Both the position numbers and the translations under genes were made by a program. From Tubiluchus corallicola (taxonomy: Eukaryota; Priapulida; Priapulimorpha; Priapulimorphida; Tubiluchidae): a stretch of 62,000 bases of DNA. Position 1 is the first letter of the stretch; the number at the start of each line of letters is the position of its first letter. The notes beneath the pieces were generated by a model. It searched no databases, was not told the DNA's origin, and worked only from the letters and a program-made list of their open reading frames with translations. The stretch is taken from positions 1 through 62,000 of the forward strand of contig JAQGDQ010000200.1 in the NCBI GenBank assembly GCA_030141605.1, in the 5' to 3' direction. Positions 54,474 to 62,000 of this stretch are shown piece by piece.

Positions 54474-57150
54474 GTAAGTCTGGTGAGAATGTTCGAGCAA
54501 GTGGTGCTGAGGCGCTTATGATACATACTTGAAAATTTGTAGTTGAAGCAGCGCAAAATTCAACATAACTTTGTTGGTTGGTTAGTTTTGGATCTGGGTT
54601 GATTAGCAGTTACTTGTTGAATTGTTTATTGGTTGGTTGGTGGATTGGTGCCTTGATTGGTATGGTTGTTTTGTTAGTTGCTTGGTTCTCTGTTTACTTG
54701 GTTAGTAAGTTTAAGCATTTTCATTTTACAACCTTTAGTCATACACTGAACTCCTAGTTGGACGTACATCTAATGCATGAAGCCCAAAGCCTAAACAGTA
54801 GAACAGCTTAAGCATAGGTTATGTTATGTACTAATGTGGTTTTAGGCCTAAGGTCTAACACAGTTTGCTTAAAAAAGACAAATGATTAAGAAACAGAATT
54901 TGGTGATAAGAATTGGCTATAAAAATACATGTAGCTAGTCGAAGATCAATCAAAATGTATAGATTACTCCCAGCATAGATACCCCAAGAAATGTTTCTGG
55001 CTCTAGCAATGTCTTTTTTCTGGGACTCAATTGCCAAACAAATTTTCAGTAGTTACAATTCCACCATGTTCGTCTGTGTTCATTTACCTATTTCATTAAA
55101 CTTTGTAGATAATCCTTCGCTAAGCTGTGATTGTGAAATGCAATGGCTAACAGACACATTAGACAGCTGGCATGTAGCTTCAGTTTTTCAATGTCGGGCA
55201 GAGGCAACTTGCAAGAATGGTGGCAGTTGTGTGCAACTTAAAGGCAACTACGTTTGCACTTGTGCATCAGGTTACGAAGGTGACAACTGTGAACGTGAGT
55301 TTTGTAACACAAACTGGTTCTAACCTGATGATAAAATCTGGTATTTTTTTATGTTTTGTCAACAATTAAAATATACAGAATACACAGGACACATTAGTCT
55401 TGCATGTAAGACATTCTCGGCTGTTTGTTTGTAAGATTCCTGGTAGTGTTTGTTAGCAAAATCCACATTTCAATCTGCTTTGTAAAATGAATCACTGAAA
55501 CACAAGGGTAAACACAATGACACATTAAAACACTGACAAGTTAAGAGATTTAAACCAGACGACAGCACTTTCTTATGGTGTAGTATAAGTTCTGTCCGTT
55601 TTAAATCCTCAGTGATTTAGTATTTTAGCGCTTTGATTTTACAAAGCTGCATATAGTGTGTACTTTGTTAGCAAACACCACCTGAAGCTCACAAATTTAT
55701 TGTTCATAGCAACCAATGAAATTAAAATACTGCGATATTGTAGCTAAATCTGATCGTATAATTGGGTCAAATGTCAATTCTTTGTTTTTATAAAAACAAA
55801 TGGTAAACTTAATGGACTTTTATATTTTATTAATAGTATTATTTGATAAACTTATTCTGCCATGAGTGAAACTCGGCTGATCAATCATCGTATCGTATTC
55901 GCAGTGCAGATCGTCATATTGCGCTAAGCAATCATCTAGAAATCGGCTATCGCTCGGCGAAAATCAAGCGGGACCTGGACGCTGATTCGCTGAGTCACGG
56001 TATAATCTTACAGTTGTACAGAAAACGTCTAAATGCATGAAACAAAGTGACACGACTGAAATAACTGAAGATAATTCGCCAGAGTTCTACTCCATTGTAC
56101 TCCATCCTGGAACAGGTGCTGAGGTGGAAAACGCACCTGTCTGTCAGCTACGGAACCGAGAAGCCATTTCATTTAACGCCATTACGTAATGGCTTCGCAC
56201 GGACGAGACCACAACAATGTAAAGGGGGTCTGAAATGGCGTTTCGCTCGTGCAACAATATTTTAAGCTATTGCAAACATTACTTTTACTGCAGCGTCCGA
56301 TACAGACTTCAGAAAAGGGTGAGCCCAACGAAAAAGCAGCTAGGTGATCTGGGGAAACCCGGCTACCAATGCATTTTACTGCATTTTAGACCATTTTTCT
56401 TGCTATGTCCTTAAGCGAATTCAATAGTTTAAAACTCATTATGTCACCTCAAACTTTTGACTCATAATTACACACCAGAATACTAGTATACACACTAGTA
56501 TAGCATATAATTGCGCACAGCGACATCTATACCACAAAACTTCAATTATCACTTAAAGGGCACAAACGTTTTTACACTCAAATCATTAATGCTGAATTTT
56601 TTACTCGATATAAGTCATTAAAGCTACCACCAAACGTTCTAAAGCTTATAATCCAGAGAAAATATTTATTTGGTGTGCTGTAACTGCTACTACGAAGGGG
56701 TGGGCCCAGGCTTATTGACACAACTCGCACTACTGCATTTATTTAGGTACAAATTTTAAATATTTTTGTTTTATAGGCACAGCAAAAAAGAAAACGGAGA
56801 GGCAAGAAAATTCAATGTTCAGATGCAATCCTGGCTGCAAAGATGGAGAAGCATGTGAACTCGTTGGAAGTGAATTCTCCTGCATTCGCACGACCACAAA
56901 GACTGCTTTTATGGTAAACGCTAATACACCACTGCAAGCAAAAGACTCACCTTGTGCACCTAGTCCTTGCAAACATGGCGGAACGTGTGCAGTTAGGAAA
57001 AATTCTTATACATGCAAATGTGCTGCTGGTTTTATGGGAATGAATTGTGGAATGGCTGCCGTGTCTGCTGTTACACATATTACTGCTGCAGCAGACCTTA
57101 TTTCTGTTGTCATAGTGGTCGTGGTTGAAATCATCTATGACCTAGCTTGA
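53852..57150 (+). CDS. LRR- and EGF-domain secreted/membrane-anchored protein, three exons
   Basis: An extracellular protein of unknown role. Exons 53852-54473, 55109-55294 and 56777-57150 join in phase to 393 residues; the second ATG (53888, MKATKYWFVFALAVRA) gives a better signal peptide and 381 residues. Next comes a four-Cys N-cap (ACPD...DTCDYF...ECQIRC), then irregular leucine-rich repeats (LPEDFLAGKTITDLILKRN, IHRNAFENQENLREIEI), and an LRR C-cap NPSLSCDCEMQWL. EGF-like domains follow at CKNGGSCVQL...CTCASGYEGDNCE and CKHGGTCAV...CKCAAGFMGMNC, with a short Cys-rich module (CNPGCKDGEACEL) between. The C-terminus is hydrophobic (LISVVIVVVV), which could be a GPI signal or a membrane segment. 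I do not recognise an orthologue. Confidence 0.88.
54474..55108 (+). other. LRR-EGF intron 1
   Basis: GTAAGT to TTTGTAG. Contains a TTGGTTGG-rich stretch (54572-54710). No other feature. Confidence 0.85.
55109..55294 (+). CDS. LRR-EGF gene exon 2: LRR C-cap and first EGF
   Basis: DNPSLSCDCEMQWLTDTL then EGF CKNGGSCVQLKGNYVCTCAS, GYEGDNCE. Phase 1 at both ends, as is common for EGF exons. Donor GTGAGT. Confidence 0.9.
55295..56776 (+). other. LRR-EGF intron 2 (1.5 kb)
   Basis: Non-coding. Contains a segment related to 49860-49990 (56380-56470) and, at 56690-56715, GGGGTGGGCCCAGGC, the inverted form of GGGCCCACCCCC at 49988. Probably one unclassified interspersed repeat. Confidence 0.6.
56777..57150 (+). 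CDS. LRR-EGF gene exon 3: Cys module, second EGF, hydrophobic tail
   Basis: Starts within the codon after NCE. Basic linker TAKKKTERQ, Cys module, EGF CAPSPCKHGGTCAVRKNSYT, then MAAVSAVTHITAAADLISVV and a hydrophobic run to the stop TGA at 57148-57150. Confidence 0.88.
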
Positions 57151-58332
57151 TAAACAGCTTAGCATGGCTTTACCTGTTATCCAGGTTTGTGGTGTACAAA
57201 AGCTGCATTATTGCAATTTCAAAACTTTGAGGCTTATTGGCCCTCTGTATGGACTCTGTATATTGACTGAATGGCTGAGTTTAATTAAAAGTTGAGCTTG
57301 AAAGTAATATTTGCGTTTGTTAGCTGTTTTGATTAACTGTTAAGATTACAGATAATGTTACTTTCTAAGCACATTTTATGGAAAGTTAAAGTCAAACTAA
57401 ACCCCACTATATAATAATAAGCTTTTACAACTTAAAATGCTACTCTCATTACAAATATTCAATTTATTTTATTATAAATGTACTGTTGAACTTGTTTTTT
57501 TTAAATTTTTTGTCGTTTCGTTGTTAGCGGTATTAAATTTGAAGAACAGCCATTTTTCGTTGCGCGAGACGAATGACGTAATGAGTACAGTCACGAGGTC
57601 ACCAAAGATTGGTAAACAAACATCGGTAACTAAAGACGCTTTCTGTACCGCGTACGTCATTCTCGCTCTCTCGCGCTAAAGACGTTGAACATGGCGATCT
57701 TTACGACAATGCACACATTCCAAATACGCCAGAAAAAGGTAAATGATTTAATTTATAAGTTGTTTAATAATAACTATAAATTCGTTGTTTAATCATTATA
57801 ATGCGTTAAAAAATTCAACATCTGTGGGGTTAGACAGGTCTTTAAATGAGGCAAAATGACAACATACGACAGTAAAATTCAACATTTAATCTGAAGGTAT
57901 AGAGAATTCAATGCAATTTTATTTTAATAAATAGAAAACATACACGATATTTAATGTTTTATTATATAACTTTCATATCACTTTATCGTATCCGATTGAT
58001 AGTAAGTTGCATACATATTAAGTACACATTTTTACCATATTGTTAAAATTAAATATAGCAACAGTATATGGTTCATTAAGCTACATTATCTTCATTACAC
58101 TAACAATGCTACTGATAATATCTTTAAATATTTGTTTACCTTTAAATAGTATTTTAGGCAAAGAGAGAAAAGAATAATCAAAATTTAGAAAAAGCAAGAA
58201 AACTGTGAATCAAATTGTAACAGGATTAAAATATCTTGACCAAAGTTGTTAACTAAAGTTACACGTACATATTATAAACTGACTATTATATTCCAGACTA
58301 GAAATCGTTCGTATGAAAAACGTTTTCCCAAA
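57151..58332. other. 3' flank of the LRR-EGF gene
   Basis: No further gene assigned. 57540-57690 is G+C-richer, with an imperfect inverted GCGCGAGACGAATGACGTAA / GTACGTCATTCTCGC pair, probably another small element. ATGGCGATCTTTACG near 57691 followed by GTAAAT at 57740 could be a short first exon, but has no support. Confidence 0.3.
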
Positions 58333-58849
58333 TTAAAGGAAAGGCCAAATCTTCTACAAGGTTAGGCTTATTTCAATGTTCCTAAAAAATTTTAGAAGGA
58401 TTTAGTAATTAAACTGCAATAAGCGCCTCGTGAACAAGTCGCGATCACTTCACGCTTGGGCGCTCCCATTTTCAATGCTCATTCTTCTTCCAATGACGTC
58501 ACTCGTCTTGAAGAAAAGTAGCGCACTGTCAATCTTCATCAATAAGGATTAAAAAACAATAGATAGATGATTTTGTAATATTTTTGCGTGAACATTAGGT
58601 AAGCTGCAGAAATTTGAATTAGTTTAAGCAGTTCACGCTTACGAAAAGTCACGAAGTCTCCCAGTTACGTCATAATTTTCAAGTGAATGGCGGCAACCAC
58701 CACGCCCGAAAATTTCTATTCAGAGACGGCATATTTTAATTTATGCTTTATAGATTGTTTTGAGCAAATTTCTTTGTTGTATTTTTCTAAATTTAAGTGA
58801 TAAGAGTAAAATAAACCCATCATGCCAAGTAACTTGTTCTTTCCTTTAA
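58333..58849. mobile_element. Family A TTAA element, copy 3
   Basis: 517 bp, ends TTAAAGGAAAGGCC and TTCTTTCCTTTAA. Good match to copy 2 throughout; TGACGTCA at 58494-58501. Confidence 0.85.
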
Positions 58850-59884
58850 GTCGCAGCCCTTCATCCTGTAGCAGTAGTTGTAGAAGAGGCCCACATCACC
58901 GTGTAGCTCAGCTTCTCATTCCAGAAATTAAAAATTTCCATCCAAAACTGCAACCAAGCGGCAATGAGCAATGAGCTCTTCGGAAAGAAGAGAAACCGGA
59001 TTACTTCGGTGATGTGGGTCCTTTGAGGGAACGTTTTTCTGGTCTACCCTATACAAAAACGTACTATCTAGTAGCCCTAAAAACTAATATGATCTACAAG
59101 CACACTATAAGTTACTCATGCGTCCAATTATCGTGCCACTGGCCAACTCTTCCGACAAGCAACTTATCTGGCATTTGAAAAAATCCATGTGGATAAGCTT
59201 ACGTTATAAATGTAGATATGCATTTTTAATCCGCGAGCAGTGGATTCTAAAGCCGATACGCTGAAATAATTTCGTTTCATTAGGTAGCGAGTTTTAAGCA
59301 TCGCTTCAAGATACTGAATAACTCGTAAACCTGCAAGCTAGCCTGTGACTTTGGTGTCGACAATGGTATTGTTAGAGAAGTTGATATCGTCGAAGGACCC
59401 GAGACAAGAGCAAAAATGTGAGAATTAGGACAAACTGCTTAATCACACATAATTAAACTGCACTGGGCCAGGCATGGTCAAGTGATAATTAATCACGAGT
59501 TCTCTGGACATTGGTCAGTCACACATGAATGACATAATTAAACCACACTGAACCAGGCATGATCAAGTGATAAATACAGTCATGCTCGCGGATTTGCATC
59601 TGAATTCATTCAGTCTTGTTCCAAAATTGCAGTCAAATGAGCTGACTAATTTATAAATAAGATAATTTGACCCTGTAATGACCGTTGCTAATGTTTCATA
59701 CTGGTACAAACAAATAAATATACATGATAATCATTGCTGCTGATTTTACATTCTCAATACGATATTCCAACTCATTACTTTCATAATATAACACGTATAC
59801 GGTAACAAGTCTGCTAAGAGGCATTTTGAGCATCTATCTATCTCTCAAACGTTTTATGACTTCAACTGAAAGCACAGAAGCACG
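58850..59884. other. Non-coding DNA with small repeats
   Basis: CCCACATCACCG (58890) and its inverse CGGTGATGTGGG (59008) flank about 110 bp. A 50-bp phrase with CAGGCATGGTCAAGTGATAA is duplicated at 59440-59580. No exon recognised, but the 3' UTR of the minus-strand gene at 59885 should lie here. Confidence 0.35.
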
Positions 59885-60070
59885 TCACCGGTTTTTCTGC
59901 ACCATCTTTGTTTGGGCCAGGCAAGGATCACGCTTGCATTGGTCAGCATCCTTAGCAACTCTCCAGGGTTTAAGCTGTATGTCGACTGATTTCTCCGGGT
60001 ACAAAAGCATTCTCTGCTTGATTTTTACATCCGTGGCGTATCCTGGGTAAATCTTAAATTTTCTGGCCAA
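59885..60070 (-). CDS. Terminal coding exon of an unidentified minus-strand gene
   Basis: On the minus strand a good acceptor (CTTCATTTTTCAG) at 60071-60083 is followed by 61 codons, LARKFKIYPGYATDVKIKQR, then MLLYPEKSVDIQLKPWRV, then CKRDPCLAQTKMVQKNR and TGA at 59887-59885. The exon has codon usage and a mixed charged/aliphatic composition like the real exons here, unlike the AT-driven random frames. No family recognised. Upstream exons would lie at higher coordinates and were not found within the window. Confidence 0.6.
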   Translation of the reverse strand: MARKFKIYPGYATDVKIKQRMLLYPEKSVDIQLKPWRVAKDADQCKRDPCLAQTKMVQKNR

Positions 60071-60239
60071 CTGAAAAATGAAGCTATTTTATAGTTTTAA
60101 TTATTAGCATGTTTGATGGTAAAGGAACATAATTATACTGTCATATATTAATAACATAACATAATTATCATAATCATAGCAACATAATTATAAAGTCATA
60201 CATTTTCGTAACACTGCAAAAATGGCTAACTTGGTTATA

Positions 60240-60365
60240 TCATCGAACCTGGCGCATTATCACCATTAACATCAATTCATGATCATTATCATCAGCATCA
60301 TCATTGTCATCAGCATTAATATCCCCACCGTTGTCATCATCATCATCAACATTGTCATAATCATT
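60240..60365. repeat. ATC/CAT trinucleotide-rich stretch
   Basis: Imperfect CATCATCATTGTCATCAGCA-type triplets. Confidence 0.7.
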
Positions 60366-61384
60366 TTCTCGCATCTGTTTGCTTCGCCCCATTTAACGTT
60401 TTTTTTTGTTTTTGTTGTTTATGTCATTAATTAAGCCTTATCCATGTTCAAGTAGCTCATAAGTTAATTTCTTCTGCTGTGCTCATAGCACTGTAATGCA
60501 TTGTTAATTTGTAATTTTATAACTTTTATTTTTGTATTGTGCTTAATGGATGAATAAAAAAATTTAAATTTAAATCTAACAGGGGCACTCGCAAACCACG
60601 AAACGCAATTGTTTAATATAAGTGGTGATTAATTTATTAATCAAGAATTAATGATAAAACGATAAAACCACAAAAACTATTTCCGTTAAGCATTGCACCA
60701 GGTCGGACCATCGTGAAACGTCACAGTAAGTAAACAAGCAATTTATTCTCATTATAGCATAATACATACAATGAAATTTGCGTGGTTTTACGTACTGCAA
60801 TAACTTATGAAAACAACAAGGAGATTAACACAAATAATTCAATCAGTTGTACAGTGACATAAAGAATTAATATTGCAGATTTACTGAAATTTACTGTTGA
60901 TGGTGCGAATTGCAACGGAATAGAAAGAATTTAACGTTCTTGTGGTTTTATCGTTAAAAAAACATAATTATGTGGGCCATTTTAACAAGTTCCTTGAATT
61001 TCGTTGACTTGAGAAACACAAACCAGTCAGAATTCAACTCGTTCAGTGAGTAAAGGATGATACTTCAATTAAAAATCGTATAACCCTTTTATCATTAAAC
61101 AACTCTAAAAAGACTCTGAAAACGGCACTGATAACGGTGAATTCGTCATTGATTGTCCGATTTTAACGACATTTCTTTCTCAGATGACAAAACACGGTAA
61201 GACGTGGACGGTGATAAGTATCAACCAACCGAAAAATTTGACGAAATTTCAGGTTCTCAGTACGAGTTCACAAAAAGGCTATCCCAGTTCTATACCTAGG
61301 GAAACTAAGTCATAGATCACTAATGGTAAATCGGCCTTGGTCACAGTTACATTTAATATAACAAAGTGATAACTTAAAAAGCCT
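60366..61384. other. Non-coding DNA, intronic if the minus-strand gene extends right
   Basis: 60500-60575 ends AATAAAAAAATTTAAATTTA, resembling a retroelement tail. AACGATAAAACCACAA (60658) has an inverted partner TTGTGGTTTTATCGTT at 60940, possibly the ends or subterminal parts of a small element. Confidence 0.3.
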
Positions 61385-61447
61385 TCTGCACTCCACTGGG
61401 CATTGAACCCAAGACCTGCTTTCCGAGCAGCTATGCTAAGTGTAATG
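61385..61447 (-). repeat. tRNA-like segment (possible SINE)
   Basis: Minus strand TTAGCATAGCTGCTCGGAAA then GCAGGTCTTGGGTTCAATGC. A-box-like and B-box-like motifs are spaced as in a tRNA. More likely SINE-derived than a functional tRNA. Confidence 0.35.
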
Positions 61448-61524
61448 TCAAAGAGGAAGCCACTAGATGTTAAAAAAAGATTGGTCAAACACTTTTTTCA
61501 GCACGAATATTCAAACAGAATACT

Positions 61525-61698
61525 ATGAAACAAGCGCACGTAGTTTTTCCTTATTTTGCAGTATTATGTTTTTTCTTGATAACAAACAAAACGACAAGCG
61601 CCCGGCGTAGGTTTGAAAACTTCTTCATTGCAAACTGTAACATTTCAGCCATAAGCCATTGCCCTCCTTACACAAATCCAGGAAATATTGTCATGGGT
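61525..61698 (+). CDS. Possible signal-peptide first exon of a right-hand gene
   Basis: MKQAHVVFPYFAVLCFFLI is a plausible signal peptide, followed by TTSARRRFENFFIANCNISA and ISHCPPYTNPGNIVMG. A possible donor ATGG|GTAAAA lies at 61698/61699; unspliced, the frame ends at 61725. The donor and Cys pattern are suggestive but there is no homologue in mind. Confidence 0.3.
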
Positions 61699-61725
61699 AA
61701 AAAAGTCACAGTAAAAAAGAAATAA

Positions 61726-61830
61726 CCCTAACCCTAACCATCAACCTAACCCTAACCCTAACCATCACTCCTAACCCTAACTCTAACCCTATCCATCACC
61801 CTTAACCCTAATCCCAACTCTACCCAAAAT
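61726..61830. repeat. Degenerate CCCTAA telomere-like tract
   Basis: AACCCTAACCCTAACCATCA and similar units over about 100 bp, interspersed with CATCA and CTCTAA variants. Interstitial telomeric-type repeat; flanking sequence continues, so it is not a chromosome end as read here. Confidence 0.85.
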
Positions 61831-62000
61831 GAAATTGTGACCTTTCTCCTGTGTCTTCACTAAACATTTTCAAAACTAGTTTGTGTGCTTGCCTTTTGTT
61901 TATTATAAAATGAAATCTCCAACGAAACATTTTATGTTTAACTGGGCCATGGTCGGATAAAGGCCTTAAGAGACCCTAAGCACTGGAAAGCTTATGGTAC

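Noticed and set aside
57691-57740. ATGGCGATCTTTACG followed by GTAAAT as a first exon
   Set aside because: Short, within a probable inverted-repeat element, and no downstream exon found to join.

Overview
This is animal nuclear DNA. Genes are split by spliceosomal introns (GT...AG, often GTAAGT), the sequence is roughly two-thirds A+T by eye, and most of it is non-coding, crowded with miniature transposons, decayed retroelement tails and tandem repeats. A short degenerate run of CCCTAA repeats near the right edge fits a metazoan with TTAGGG telomeres. I cannot place the species; an AT-rich marine-type invertebrate is the most I would say.

Three protein genes can be assembled. (1) 2004-5259 (+): a two-coding-exon neuronal calcium sensor of the hippocalcin/neurocalcin/VILIP type, complete at 192 residues. 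(2) 31078-47184 (+): twelve exons of an SLC6 sodium-coupled transporter, closest in motif content to invertebrate nutrient amino acid transporters. All twelve transmembrane segments are present; the start codon lies upstream, and a good candidate is a 21-nt exon at 17477-17497. (3) 53852-57150 (+): three exons of a secreted or GPI-anchored/single-pass LRR-EGF protein. On the minus strand, 59885-60070 looks like the terminal coding exon of a fourth gene entering from the right, and 61525-61698 (+) could be a signal-peptide first exon of another.

Between and inside these genes are non-autonomous DNA elements. At least four families (called A-D here) share TTAA target sites and an AGGA-type terminus. 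Family B is a 1.06-kb palindrome. A fifth family (E) has GGCG-type ends. There are also TA-flanked Tc1/mariner or pogo-type elements, hAT-type elements, a frameshifted IS630/mariner transposase (about 14950-15564), a CENP-B/Tigger fragment (16204-16330, minus) and several LINE 3' ends. Tandem arrays with units of 16, 26, 33, 50, 54, 56, 64, 82 and 106 bp, plus trinucleotide and tetranucleotide microsatellites, lie mainly in intergenic DNA and in SLC6 introns.

I see no operon, CRISPR array, phage or toxin system, and nothing that is clearly a new multi-gene system. The observations most worth following are about repeat biology: minisatellites that appear to have grown out of a splice donor and out of a transposon end, TTAA elements that repeatedly carry a perfect CRE palindrome, and a transporter with an Asp at the TM7 sodium/chloride-site position.
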